Assembly: GCF_004001065.1 (NCBI RefSeq)
Contig: NZ_BIML01000001.1
Coordinates: 124,001-188,000 of the forward strand
Direction: 5' to 3'
Origin: Paenibacillus xylaniclasticus
Lineage (GTDB): Bacteria > Bacillota > Bacilli > Paenibacillales > Paenibacillaceae
DNA: 64,000 nt
Shown here: in pieces, positions 46,376 through 55,259 of the stretch
Numbering within the stretch: position 1 is the stretch's first letter
How the letters are laid out: every line of letters begins with the position of its first letter
The notes under the pieces: generated by a model
The model's input: the letters and a program-made list of their open reading frames with translations, nothing else
The model's database searches: none
What the model was told of the DNA's origin: nothing
Translations under genes and position numbers: made by a program

Positions 46376-46786
46376 TTAATGCTTGTTATAAAAACGGGAC
46401 AGCTGGCCTTGAATAAGCGAAGCTTTGCCCGGCCGCTTCTCTAACAGCTGCTGCTTCAGCATCCGATGAAGCTGGGCATCTGACAGCTCGCGGCGTTTCA
46501 CTTCAGATTGCTCGTTCATAACGGTAGCTTCTTCCGATTCCATACTAAGCGGGTTCATCACTTGCTTGATGCCGGCGATATTAACGCCCTTCTCGATGAG
46601 TGATTTGATCTCCAACAGACGTTCAACATCATTAAATGAGAACAACCGTTGATTCCCCGACGTGCGAGCTGGAACGATCAGTTCATGCTGCTCATAGTAG
46701 CGAATTTGTCGAGCGGTTAAGTCCGTGAGCTTCATGACGATCCCAATAGGAAAAAGCGCCATATTTCTCCGTATTTCGTCACCCAT
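46376..46786 (-). CDS. glnR: MerR-family nitrogen repressor GlnR
   Basis: The 136-residue regulator has the N-terminal start GDEIRRNMALFPIG as in B. subtilis GlnR, then the winged helix-turn-helix MKLTDLTARQIRYYEQHELI. A dimerisation helix and a glutamine-responsive C-terminal tail (MLKQQLLEKRPGKASLIQGQLSRFY) follow; the tail senses feedback-inhibited GlnA. It is directly upstream of glnA. Confidence 0.94.
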   Translation of the reverse strand: MGDEIRRNMALFPIGIVMKLTDLTARQIRYYEQHELIVPARTSGNQRLFSFNDVERLLEIKSLIEKGVNIAGIKQVMNPLSMESEEATVMNEQSEVKRRELSDAQLHRMLKQQLLEKRPGKASLIQGQLSRFYNKH

Positions 46787-46824
46787 TGTTCGCATCAACC
46801 TTCCAATACCCGAGATATGCCTTT

Positions 46825-46853
46825 ATTGTAACGTTCCTAACATGGCACGTCAA
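46825..46853 (-). promoter_or_regulatory. glnRA promoter with GlnR-like inverted repeat
   Basis: On the minus strand TTGACG (46853-46848), 17 bases and TACAAT (46830-46825) form the promoter. Its spacer and -10 box hold TGTTA-N6-TTACA, close to the GlnR/TnrA site TGTNA-N7-TNACA but one base shorter. Confidence 0.6.
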
Positions 46854-48133
46854 GTTGTTGAAGGATTGATTGCAATAATTCCGCTTTCTGCCATACGGCT
46901 TAACGCTGTAAGTACACCAAATTTCACATGCCCATACGTCAAGCCGCCTTGCATATAAGCAATATAGGGTTCACGGATCGGTGCATCAGCGGAAAGCTCC
47001 AGACTTCCGCCTTGAATGAACGTTCCAGCTGCCATAATTACCGGGTGCTCATATCCAGGCATGTCCCACGGCTCTGGTACGACGTGCGAGTCGACTGCAG
47101 CGGCTTGTTGAATGCCTTGAACGAACGTAATAAGATGCTCTGCACTGCCGAAACGAATCGCTTGAATCAGGTCGGTGCGCGGTTCATCCCATGCAGGCTT
47201 CGTCTCAAATCCGAGCATTTCGAATAATGCAGCAGCGAATACTGAGCCCTTCAAGGCTTGTCCTACGATATGTGGGGCAAAATAAAACCCTTGGTACATT
47301 CCGCGCATCGTGTCGAGCATCGCTCCAACTTCCCCACCAATCCCCGGAGCAGTAAGCCGGTATGCAGCGGCCTCAACCAAATCCGCCCGGCCGGCAATAT
47401 AACCTCCTGTTGCTGCAATACCGCCTCCCGGATTTTTAATCAGTGAGCCAGCCATCAGATCGACGCCAACCTCTGTCGGCTCTGTCAATTCCGTAAATTC
47501 TCCGTAACAATTATCGACGAACACAATGACATCAGGTTTAATAGCCTTGAGCCGGCGTACCATTTCTCCAATTTGCTCGACCGTAAACGACGAACGCCAG
47601 TCGTATCCGCGCGACCGTTGAATACCGACGACACGCGTACGTTCATTCATACGTTCCGCTACACCTTCCCAATCAACCGATCCGTCCGGCGTAAGAGCTA
47701 CCTCTCCGTAACCGACTCCCCAATCCTGAAGCGAACCGGTTCCGTCTCCAGGCTTGCCGATCACCTTGTGCAGTGTATCATATGGTTTGCCCGTAACATA
47801 CAGCAGCTCATCACCTGGTCGCAGCACGCCGAACAGTGCCGTACCGATTGTATGCGTACCGGAGACAAAATGCGGGCGCACAAGCGCTGCCTCCGCACCG
47901 AATACGTCTGCGTATACAAGATCAAGCACCTCGCGCCCACGGTCATTATAACCGTAGCCGGTCGAGCCGTTGAAATGAAAATCGCTTACTTGATGGCGCT
48001 GAAACGCTCGAATGACTTTCCACTGATTGCGTTCGGCCGTATAATCCAGCCGCGCAAAAATAGCGGAGACGCGCCGTTCGGCTGCCTCCGCCCAACTTTC
48101 CAAGTGTGTCCATACCGCATTATCTTGATGCAT
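46850..48133 (-). CDS. ynbB: PLP-dependent YnbB/aluminium-resistance family lyase
   Basis: The 427-residue product belongs to the cystathionine gamma-lyase-like group annotated as methionine gamma-lyase or aluminium-resistance protein. The PLP lysine is in AGSLIKNPGGG, preceded by VFVDNCYGEFTE, and the substrate region has FNGSTGYGYNDRG. The order hflX-ynbB-glnR-glnA equals that of B. subtilis. The true reaction is not established. Confidence 0.88.
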   Translation of the reverse strand: MHQDNAVWTHLESWAEAAERRVSAIFARLDYTAERNQWKVIRAFQRHQVSDFHFNGSTGYGYNDRGREVLDLVYADVFGAEAALVRPHFVSGTHTIGTALFGVLRPGDELLYVTGKPYDTLHKVIGKPGDGTGSLQDWGVGYGEVALTPDGSVDWEGVAERMNERTRVVGIQRSRGYDWRSSFTVEQIGEMVRRLKAIKPDVIVFVDNCYGEFTELTEPTEVGVDLMAGSLIKNPGGGIAATGGYIAGRADLVEAAAYRLTAPGIGGEVGAMLDTMRGMYQGFYFAPHIVGQALKGSVFAAALFEMLGFETKPAWDEPRTDLIQAIRFGSAEHLITFVQGIQQAAAVDSHVVPEPWDMPGYEHPVIMAAGTFIQGGSLELSADAPIREPYIAYMQGGLTYGHVKFGVLTALSRMAESGIIAINPSTT

Positions 48134-48138
48134 AACGA

Positions 48139-49449
48139 TTATTTCTCTCCCTCTCTAAGTAGCCGCTGTTCAAGAAACGGCTCCAGCACTCGAGCATGCT
48201 TCTCGAAATCCTGCTTATTGACTTCCACTGTCATCAGGAGCCGTTCCCCGTCGACATCCTGACTCTTCACTTCACCTGTCCGATAGATCAATGCAATTAA
48301 ATCGCCCCGTTCTGCCGGAATAACGAACGTACGGGTATCTCCTGCAAGCTTATCCTGCAACAGCTGCTTCAGTCTCTGCAGATCTGCTTCCTCATATGCG
48401 CTGACAACGATCGCATCGCCGCCATCGGGAAGCGTCATCCGCTCACCTGGTGGGCACAAATCTTTCTTATTGTAGACGACAATTGTCGGTTTGCCTGCTG
48501 CTCCGAGTTGATCGAGCACTTCTTCAACGACCATCATATGTTCATTGCGCGTCGGCGATGAGCTGTCTACAACATGCAGCACGAGGTCCGCTTCATTCAC
48601 CTCTTCCAGCGTAGCGCGGAACGCTGCAACAAGATCATGGGGCAAATTTTGAATAAAGCCTACCGTATCTGTCAACACGATCTCTTTGCCGCTAGGCAGC
48701 TCAAGCGTACGCGATGTCGGATCAAGCGTTGCGAACAGTTGATTTTCTACATATACGTCCGCATCCGTCAGCTCACGAAGCAGTGTTGATTTGCCGGCAT
48801 TCGTATACCCAACAAGTGCAACCTGTATGACACCGGACTTCTTGCGCCGCTCCCTATGCAGCTTGCGGTGGCGGACGACCTCCTCGAGCGAACGCTTTAG
48901 ATCGGAAATCCGATCCCGGATATGACGACGGTCCGTTTCCAGCTTCGTCTCACCAGGTCCGCGCGTGCCGATGCCGCCGCCTAGACGGGACAAGTTTTTG
49001 CCATGTCCAGATAGACGAGGCAATAGATAACTTAGCTGCGCCAGCTCAACCTGCAAAATCCCTTCTCTTGTCTTGGCGCGCTGCGCGAAAATATCGAGAA
49101 TGAGCTGTGTACGATCGATAATCTTCAGATCGAGTACTTCCTCAAGATTACGGACCTGTGCTCCGGACAGCTCTTGATCGAATATAGCCGTCGTCGCGCC
49201 GAGCTCCTCAGATATCGCGCGAAGCTCCTCGACCTTCCCTTTACCAATAAACCACTTCGTATCAACGGATTCTCGATTCTGAGTGATAGTTGTGAGTACT
49301 TCTACGCCTGCCGTCTCGGCCAGATTGACGAGCTCGTCAAGCGATTGCTCTGGATTCATGCCACTTCGCTTAACATCCGGCGTTACTAAGCTGATGAGCA
49401 CCGCACGGTCCTTCATTCCATTATCCACTTCATGTGTAATATGTTTCAT
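48139..49449 (-). CDS. hflX: Ribosome-associated GTPase HflX
   Basis: The 436-residue GTPase has an N-terminal nucleotide-binding domain (VETLTTITQNR-like start, FIGKGKVEEL), a coiled-coil linker with the glycine-rich SRLGGGIGTRGPGETKLE, and a G domain (GYTNAGKST, DTVGFI, NKKD). It splits stalled ribosomes in stress. It begins 25 bases after the spoVK remnant. The start is unsure; an ATG 11 codons downstream (49416) is an alternative. Confidence 0.92.
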   Translation of the reverse strand: MKHITHEVDNGMKDRAVLISLVTPDVKRSGMNPEQSLDELVNLAETAGVEVLTTITQNRESVDTKWFIGKGKVEELRAISEELGATTAIFDQELSGAQVRNLEEVLDLKIIDRTQLILDIFAQRAKTREGILQVELAQLSYLLPRLSGHGKNLSRLGGGIGTRGPGETKLETDRRHIRDRISDLKRSLEEVVRHRKLHRERRKKSGVIQVALVGYTNAGKSTLLRELTDADVYVENQLFATLDPTSRTLELPSGKEIVLTDTVGFIQNLPHDLVAAFRATLEEVNEADLVLHVVDSSSPTRNEHMMVVEEVLDQLGAAGKPTIVVYNKKDLCPPGERMTLPDGGDAIVVSAYEEADLQRLKQLLQDKLAGDTRTFVIPAERGDLIALIYRTGEVKSQDVDGERLLMTVEVNKQDFEKHARVLEPFLEQRLLREGEK

Positions 49450-49474
49450 AGCTCGAAATCTAAGCTCCTTTATT

Positions 49475-49924
49475 TTACCCGGTTATACCTTCTCTTCGGC
49501 CGCTTCCGCCCGATGGCAGGTCTACTTTAAAATCTTCGGGGCGAATGGACATTAGCTCCAGCTTACCGGGAACACTGTTCGAATATTGGGTCAATAGCCG
49601 TACAGCTTGATGTCGGATCGCCTTCTCGATCATATTACGCACATAACGAGCGTTGCTGAAGGAGAATAGACTCATCTGTTTCTCCTGCATCAGATGCTGC
49701 CGCAGCTTGAACAGTGATTGCGGCAGCAAGATGTAATCCCGTTCCTTGGCCATAAGCTCAGCGATTTGCAGCAGTTGATCCACCGTATAATCAGGAAAAT
49801 CGATCTGGATGGGGAACCTGGAAGGAAGACCGGGATTCGTAAGCAGAAAATGGTCAATCTCCGCTGGGTAGCCTGCCAAGATGAGTACGAATTGCGTACG
49901 CATATCCTCCATTGCCTTGACCAA
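49475..49924 (-). pseudogene. spoVK: spoVK, 3' fragment left of the mobile element
   Basis: The last ~149 codons of the sporulation AAA ATPase SpoVK remain: LVKAMEDMRTQFVLILAGYP, then NPGLPSRFPIQIDFPDY with the arginine finger region and FSNARYVRNMIEKAIRHQA. The AAA Walker motifs and N-terminal part are absent, because element DNA begins at about 49921-49925. The order spoVK-hflX-ynbB-glnR-glnA, as in B. subtilis, supports the identity. The frame is intact to its stop, so precise excision of the element would rebuild the gene; the other half should lie right of this window. Confidence 0.9.
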
Positions 49925-51566
49925 TGATTAAGTTTTTATGTGTGCCTATACTATTCTCTCCCTCTTCTTCGAACCATCTCAATTTAAGAACTGGTTCGAT
50001 TGTGTCATCATGCAAAATCACTTTTTCGAAAATAATATTCATGATTTGACGTTTATCAGTTGATGTTAGCTCTTCTGACTTGAGTATCTTTTGATACTTT
50101 TCCAGTGTTTTCTGCATCGCATTAATCTTATCAGATTCTGCACTCTCAAACATCAAATGATCTCCAATAATGACTAATTCCCTTTCAATTTCCTCAACCT
50201 CTTCACGAACCTTAATTAACTTTTCTTCTAGTGCTTGCTTTGTCTTTATGATCCCTTCAGCATACAGATCGATATATCGTTCTATAGCAGCATTTTTCTC
50301 CTTAAGGTCTTTTTCTAAACTGACTTTCTTATTACGGAACTCCACTAACTTTTCCGTAGAGGAATTATCTTCGGAAATTTTCCTCAATAGTTCCTCTGGA
50401 TTGCTAATGATGTCACACGCCAGATCCCACAATTTTTGGTCAATTTTATCAACACGCCAATTACGACCTCTACACACCTTATTAGACTCGCCATTTTCAA
50501 AAGCTTTTTTGGACTTTGCGGTACATGCGTAATACTTAATTAGACCTTCTTTTGTCTTTGAAGTTACGCCTGATGATACAGATGCTCCACAACGTCCACA
50601 TTTCACAATTCCTTTGAGAAGATAGTCGTCTGAAGGTCTGCCCATTTTCGAACTATTCTTTGAGTTCTTCTTTAATTTAATTAGAATGCGGTTATACGTT
50701 TCTTCATCTATATACCGAGGGATGTCAATTTTGTACCATTCTTCTTTTGGTTTTTTTATGGTTGTTTTCTTCCCATGACTTTGTATTGTCTCAGTCTTAC
50801 CATAAAAATAAGTACCCGTGTATAATGGATTGTTTAATATCCTACTTACCGTTGTTTGATACCATTTACTTTTCTTAGGAGCAGGATGCTTTCTGGACAG
50901 TATTCGTGCAATATCAGAACATGTCTTGTCTTGATTAAGTAATAAATCGACCATTTTGAGATACACTGCTTTTTCTTCTTCGTTTACCACTAACGTATCT
51001 AAGTCCTTGTCGTAAGTATAGCCATAACACCTATTCATTCCGGGAATTTTATTACTATTGACCATTTTTTTACGTCCGCGCTTGGTATCAGCGAGAATCT
51101 TAGCTTTATTATATTGAGCAACAGATCCTTGGATATTAAACATGAACATTTGTTCAGGGTTGTCTTTATCAAAGTCCATTTCAACAAAGTGAAGGTCGCA
51201 GCCCATCTCCCACACCCTATGGGCGATATTCTGTTGGAGATGGAGATAGCGACTCAATCTGTTTGGATGCAGGATAATGATACTTTTGCCAATACCCTTT
51301 TCAAGTAAAAACATCATATAGTTGAGCATCGGTCTATTGGGATTATCACCTGACTCTCCTTCTTCAATGCAAATAAGAAGTTCATCTTCCTCGATATTTA
51401 ACTTAGTCTTTGCATGGAATATACAGCGTTCGATCTGAGTGTCAATTGAGTAATTATCGATCTGTCCATCAGAAGATACCCTTGGATAAATAATAGCCTT
51501 GATTTTTCCAATCAAGGCTTCAAGTTGTTGCCGATTAAGTTTCTCTTTATCTCGTAATATTATCAA
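49854..51566 (-). CDS. Large serine recombinase (integrase/excisionase)
   Basis: The 570-residue recombinase has the catalytic domain with the nucleophile Ser in AIIYPRVSSDGQ and the Arg pair in HPNRLSRYL. The recombinase domain follows (PGMNRCYGYTYDKD ... NPLYTGTYFYGK), then a zinc-ribbon (IVKCGRCGASVSSG ... YYACTAK ... VCRGRNW) and a long coiled coil (EKDLKEKNAAIERYIDLYAEGI). This is the SPbeta SprA/phiC31 type, which cuts and rejoins attP and attB. GGTGAT lies before the TTG start. The last ~22 residues are encoded by host spoVK DNA beyond the junction, so the protein tail should change on excision. Confidence 0.93.
   Translation of the reverse strand: MIILRDKEKLNRQQLEALIGKIKAIIYPRVSSDGQIDNYSIDTQIERCIFHAKTKLNIEEDELLICIEEGESGDNPNRPMLNYMMFLLEKGIGKSIIILHPNRLSRYLHLQQNIAHRVWEMGCDLHFVEMDFDKDNPEQMFMFNIQGSVAQYNKAKILADTKRGRKKMVNSNKIPGMNRCYGYTYDKDLDTLVVNEEEKAVYLKMVDLLLNQDKTCSDIARILSRKHPAPKKSKWYQTTVSRILNNPLYTGTYFYGKTETIQSHGKKTTIKKPKEEWYKIDIPRYIDEETYNRILIKLKKNSKNSSKMGRPSDDYLLKGIVKCGRCGASVSSGVTSKTKEGLIKYYACTAKSKKAFENGESNKVCRGRNWRVDKIDQKLWDLACDIISNPEELLRKISEDNSSTEKLVEFRNKKVSLEKDLKEKNAAIERYIDLYAEGIIKTKQALEEKLIKVREEVEEIERELVIIGDHLMFESAESDKINAMQKTLEKYQKILKSEELTSTDKRQIMNIIFEKVILHDDTIEPVLKLRWFEEEGENSIGTHKNLIIGQGNGGYAYAIRTHLGRLPSGD
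49921..49941 (-). repeat. Element/chromosome junction with att-like repeat (copy 1)
   Basis: The 21 bases reading ACATAAAAACTTAATCATTGG on the minus strand span the switch from element DNA to spoVK codons LVK. An 18-of-21 match occurs in the same orientation 1660 bases to the right (51581-51601). It is the likely attachment-site hybrid, though the exact crossover base cannot be fixed from one junction. Confidence 0.6.
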
Positions 51567-51580
51567 ACGATATCACCTTT

Positions 51581-51601
51581 CCAGTGACTTAGTTTTTATG
51601 T
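51581..51601 (-). repeat. Att-like repeat (copy 2) before the recombinase gene
   Basis: ACATAAAAACTAAGTCACTGG on the minus strand matches the junction repeat in 18 of 21 places, including 11 unbroken bases, in direct orientation. It lies 15-35 bases before the recombinase start, so it may be a recombinase binding site that also controls its promoter, or a second attachment site. Confidence 0.55.
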
Positions 51602-51616
51602 ATGTATTATAACTTA

Positions 51617-51769
51617 TTAGTCCGATTGTATACCAGTAGAATATTTGTTTAGTATCATCCTAATCCACTGCTCAAGTAAGGTATCGAATTCATTTTTAGA
51701 TTCGTAGTGAATCTTACTTGAGAAACTAATCTTCATCTCCATATCGTTCTCATCGATCTTTTTTGCCAT
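51617..51769 (-). CDS. Small protein upstream of the recombinase (50 residues)
   Basis: An ATG behind GAGGTGAT opens a 50-codon frame: MAKKIDENDMEMKISFSSKIHY, then ESKNEFDTLLEQWIRMILNKY. It is charged and helical, and lies 7 bases after the RecU-like gene. Small proteins next to serine recombinases can be directionality factors, but nothing in the sequence proves that here. Confidence 0.6.
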   Translation of the reverse strand: MAKKIDENDMEMKISFSSKIHYESKNEFDTLLEQWIRMILNKYSTGIQSD

Positions 51770-51778
51770 ATGATCACC

Positions 51779-52432
51779 TCATAATTGACCATATGCAGTA
51801 TTCAGATTGTCCGATTCATCGGACAAGTCGTCATTATTATACACCTGCCCAAATGATAGATCTGAGTTACTCATTTGTCTATTAATATCTTCCACAAACT
51901 TCTCAATATCATATGTATAATTAACTTTCTTGAGTCTGCCTTCAACTTTAACTCCAATCTGTCTACAGATCTCTCGATTAATACTCGACATTTTGCTTAT
52001 GTTTGCATACTTTAAAAAGTCATCTATATGTACGAAGAAAACTTCATTAGGTTTAGGATTCTTTTTTGACTTATTAACACGATAATTTAGAACAAATCCA
52101 GATATAACACCATCCTTTGTTGATTCATGCATTAATGCCTTCACTTGATGAGGCTTAATCATGATGCCACTCAATTTATTTTCTGGGTTCTCATATGGTT
52201 TTGTACTATCGCTATACGGAATAAAACTTATGGATTCTTTCTGAGTGCTCTTTAGTTCCAATACAAACAAATGAGGTTTTGCATACAGAAGTGAGTCGTA
52301 AGGATTCTCAAGCGTAAACCTTGAAGAGTCATCTTTTTTCCATTTCATTGTGTCTGGCAGTCGATGATAATAGAATGATGTCTTCTCGCAACTTTCTTTC
52401 CATGACTGTTCAAATTTTTTTCCTGCGTTCAA
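51779..52432 (-). CDS. RecU-like Holliday junction resolvase
   Basis: The 217-residue product follows the RecU/endonuclease pattern: NAGKKFEQSWKESC at the start, an acidic residue in PYDSLLY, the E-x-K core in LFVLELKST, then KPHQVKALMH and ISGFVLNYR. It likely cuts branched DNA during element replication. The C-terminal 50 residues are unlike RecU. It overlaps the 71-residue ORF upstream by 4 bases. Confidence 0.7.
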   Translation of the reverse strand: MNAGKKFEQSWKESCEKTSFYYHRLPDTMKWKKDDSSRFTLENPYDSLLYAKPHLFVLELKSTQKESISFIPYSDSTKPYENPENKLSGIMIKPHQVKALMHESTKDGVISGFVLNYRVNKSKKNPKPNEVFFVHIDDFLKYANISKMSSINREICRQIGVKVEGRLKKVNYTYDIEKFVEDINRQMSNSDLSFGQVYNNDDLSDESDNLNTAYGQL

Positions 52433-52644
52433 TCAGTCACCTCCTCTCCTGCAACTTTACGAACCACCTGAAAGTGCTCCATCAATATCTCTTTATCATC
52501 CAGTAATGCATCTCCGCTCAAGGTTTCTAAGTAATTGTCACCATGATAGATTTCTGCGTGAGTGACGCTGCAATATGTATATACCTCTTTCTCTTGTGCG
52601 TTTGGAACTCCAAATTCAAAGCGACTAAACTCAAATTTATCCAT
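52429..52644 (-). CDS. Unknown small protein (71 residues)
   Basis: An acidic protein (KFEFSRFEFGVPNAQEKEV, HGDNYLETLSGDALLDDKE) with no recognised family. Stop and start overlap its neighbours directly (ATGA with the resolvase gene; adjacent to the 85-residue gene), so it belongs to the replication operon. Confidence 0.6.
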   Translation of the reverse strand: MDKFEFSRFEFGVPNAQEKEVYTYCSVTHAEIYHGDNYLETLSGDALLDDKEILMEHFQVVRKVAGEEVTD

Positions 52645-52902
52645 TTAAAATTCCTCCTGTAGTCCATAGCATGATTCAAATAGAGATATTGCACTGTATA
52701 CAGCAGATTTACTCGGTAGTCCCATCAAGTCTTTGGGGCTTACATATCCTCTATATTTGATTCTATTTTCTGTGATTTTGTTGGCTGAGATGTGATAATT
52801 CATTGCATTTTCGTCACGGAATGAAAGTGTGATTTCATCGCCTGAATTGTCTAAATAGGTCAAGTAAATTCGCTTACTTTTCAACGTTTTTTGATTTTTC
52901 AT
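52645..52902 (-). CDS. Unknown small protein (85 residues)
   Basis: A basic start (KNQKTLKSKRIYLTYLDN) is followed by a beta-rich part and ends SLFESCYGLQEEF. It begins 12 bases after the DNA polymerase gene with AAGGAGTGA before the ATG. No family recognised. Confidence 0.6.
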   Translation of the reverse strand: MKNQKTLKSKRIYLTYLDNSGDEITLSFRDENAMNYHISANKITENRIKYRGYVSPKDLMGLPSKSAVYSAISLFESCYGLQEEF

Positions 52903-52914
52903 TTATATCACTCC

Positions 52915-55221
52915 TTAACATATTCTTTCAAGATGAACTTCTTTTTTCTCAGCCCAACTCGTTTCAGTAAGTTCTAGATCTACAACTACAGGTACTTGCA
53001 TCCATTCAACATCCTCCATAATTTGTTTTATATGTGGATAAATCCATTCCTCCCCATCGGCTATTAGAAATTGAATCTCATCGTGAATATTCGCTAATGG
53101 CTTCGATTTACAATTATTTTCTCTTAAGAATTTATTGATTTTGATAATAAAGTCTTTAAACATATCGGCACACGAACCTTGAACTAAATAGTTACCAACT
53201 TTATATGCTTTGTCAGTGTCAGTAAGATAATACATTCGTTTATACATATTAAGAGCATAATGTTTCTTTTGAATAACTTCTGAAACTTTTCGTTGATAAT
53301 GCGCTACTTTTGGAAATGTGCTTGACCAGCCTTTAACTAATGCTTCAGCAATGTACATTTCAATTTCTAAGGCTTCTGCCGCTTTACTTGCACCGCCGCC
53401 ATAATTACGCATAAAGTTGAACATTTTTCCTATGTATCTCCAAAACTTCTTGAAAGACTTTTCATCTACAGGTGCAGCATCGACATGTGTGTAATTCTTA
53501 TATTTTTCTTCGCACTTATAATTCAAGGTAAGTAACGTATTATGAGAGGTTTCACTATGTACGTCAGTAGGAGTCCAAGGTTCTCCATTCTCTAATAACC
53601 AAGCAGAGTTGCCATTTTCGTCTTTTTCATTCCATCTAGCCCTGTTTTCCAATGTATCAAATTTGTACTCCTCACCAGTGTTATAGTGTTTACAATAGAT
53701 CGGCATATAAGCCCTGCATAAGTTAACATCAGCTTCACCCAGTAAAAGTGTGTAATTGGCCTGCGCTCTTAACTCAATTTGAGATAAATCAAAATAAGCT
53801 ATCTTTTTGTATATACCGCCCTCAGGAATAAATGCTCTCCTTGGAAAGAATATTTCCATTTCAATTGGAGCAGATCCCACACCGTGCACATCTTCGTATT
53901 TTTCTCCTTGCTCAGTTAAAATACGTTCTTTAGGAAACTGTTGCGCATCCGAACCAAGTCTACCTGACACAGTGTTAAATTGTCCGTACTGTGTATAAAA
54001 ATGTCCATCATATTCCGCAACTTCTAAAATCCTTGATATGTATGTTGATTGCCACTTTTCTAGTCGCCTGAGTCGAGTTATTAACTGTGATACTCTATGT
54101 TCTTTTTGCCTCTTTAAAAATTTCTTATCTGTTGTGGCTGTCTCAATGCCCAATTCTTTCATAAAATAATCGGCTATTACTTTTGATTGAGCAACAGTGA
54201 TGTATTCGCCAACAATCGACCACAATTCCTCATAGAGTCGTTGTATCTCATTATCGCATTTAATAAAAGAACTTCTGAGGTATTCCATATCAACTCTCAT
54301 ACCTACTCGTTCCATCGCAAGCAAATCAATAATTAATTTATTTTCCTGCTCAAGTATTTGTTTTTGATTTCGTTTCATTACTATCGGGTAGCACCTTGCT
54401 GCTAATTCTAAAGTGTAAATACCGTCACCAAAAATATATTCTCTCATTACAATCGGATCAACTTCTGCATAAGTTGCAGGAGGGTACTCTATAATCCAAT
54501 TTTTATAAGTTTCCTCTACTTCTTTAGGAACTTCGACCCAGCGTTGATTTTTTTCTAATGTATATATATCGATTACACCGCGTTTCTTAACCTTGTAAAC
54601 GTCTTTTAGTTTTCCAATGCCCCATCCTAAAGGTTTGAGTCTATTAATCAACACTTTACGTTTTTCATCATTTATTTTCTTCAATTCTTTCTTGACCGCT
54701 TTTTCAAACTCTTCTGCTAAAGGATCGATATATTTTTTAGACACTTCTTTTAGTCCTAATTTATCTCCACCGTCACGTGCTGAAACTGCATCAAACGAAA
54801 GTCTACATAGTCCCATTGTGTCCATTATGTTAGTTAATTCGAAAATCCCTTCGGCGTTGCCGTTTAAAGCCATATGTAAATCATATTTTATATTATGTCC
54901 AAACAAAATTTTTAGTTTTTTAGATAACTGTATCACTTGATTAAGAAATTTAGGATTGTGGTTAAATGCAAATACTTTACCTTTGAGACTTTCAGTTTGT
55001 TTATTCTTAGGCAAAAGGTATCCGAATACCCACATAAACGGCTTATCTTTCTTAATATGCAAGCCTGTTGTCTCAGCGTCCAGTACACCTACTGTCGGAG
55101 AATCTTGTTTGAAAGATTGCTCCAATTCTTCAAAATCCTCTATCCAGTGTTTTTCATACTTCGTTGTTATTGCTGTTTCTAATGAAGGTTTTATAAGCAA
55201 CTGTCCATCACCCTTTATCAC
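52915..55221 (-). CDS. Family A DNA polymerase with 3'-5' exonuclease domain
   Basis: The 768-residue polymerase has an N-terminal proofreading domain (GVLDAETTGLHI with DxE, FGHNIKYDLHMAL) and a polymerase domain: motif A YFDLSQIELRAQAN, motif B KMFNFMRNYGGGASKAAEAL and motif C NIHDEIQF. It lacks a 5'-3' exonuclease domain and is phage-like. It is the main replication enzyme of the element. The ISL3 insertion lies directly upstream and may affect its transcription. Confidence 0.93.
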   Translation of the reverse strand: MIKGDGQLLIKPSLETAITTKYEKHWIEDFEELEQSFKQDSPTVGVLDAETTGLHIKKDKPFMWVFGYLLPKNKQTESLKGKVFAFNHNPKFLNQVIQLSKKLKILFGHNIKYDLHMALNGNAEGIFELTNIMDTMGLCRLSFDAVSARDGGDKLGLKEVSKKYIDPLAEEFEKAVKKELKKINDEKRKVLINRLKPLGWGIGKLKDVYKVKKRGVIDIYTLEKNQRWVEVPKEVEETYKNWIIEYPPATYAEVDPIVMREYIFGDGIYTLELAARCYPIVMKRNQKQILEQENKLIIDLLAMERVGMRVDMEYLRSSFIKCDNEIQRLYEELWSIVGEYITVAQSKVIADYFMKELGIETATTDKKFLKRQKEHRVSQLITRLRRLEKWQSTYISRILEVAEYDGHFYTQYGQFNTVSGRLGSDAQQFPKERILTEQGEKYEDVHGVGSAPIEMEIFFPRRAFIPEGGIYKKIAYFDLSQIELRAQANYTLLLGEADVNLCRAYMPIYCKHYNTGEEYKFDTLENRARWNEKDENGNSAWLLENGEPWTPTDVHSETSHNTLLTLNYKCEEKYKNYTHVDAAPVDEKSFKKFWRYIGKMFNFMRNYGGGASKAAEALEIEMYIAEALVKGWSSTFPKVAHYQRKVSEVIQKKHYALNMYKRMYYLTDTDKAYKVGNYLVQGSCADMFKDFIIKINKFLRENNCKSKPLANIHDEIQFLIADGEEWIYPHIKQIMEDVEWMQVPVVVDLELTETSWAEKKEVHLERIC

Positions 55222-55259
55222 CTGTTAAAACTACAATTTGATTATCTATTATTTAATTT

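Noticed and set aside
49475-49924. spoVK fragment as a complete small gene
   Set aside because: It starts in mid-domain at the element junction, lacks Walker motifs and its synteny fits the 3' end of spoVK.
49921-51601. A self-contained 1.66-kb recombinase-only element in spoVK
   Set aside because: If only this segment were inserted, spoVK coding should resume right of 51601. Instead unrelated phage-like genes follow, so the main element is larger, though a nested cassette remains possible.
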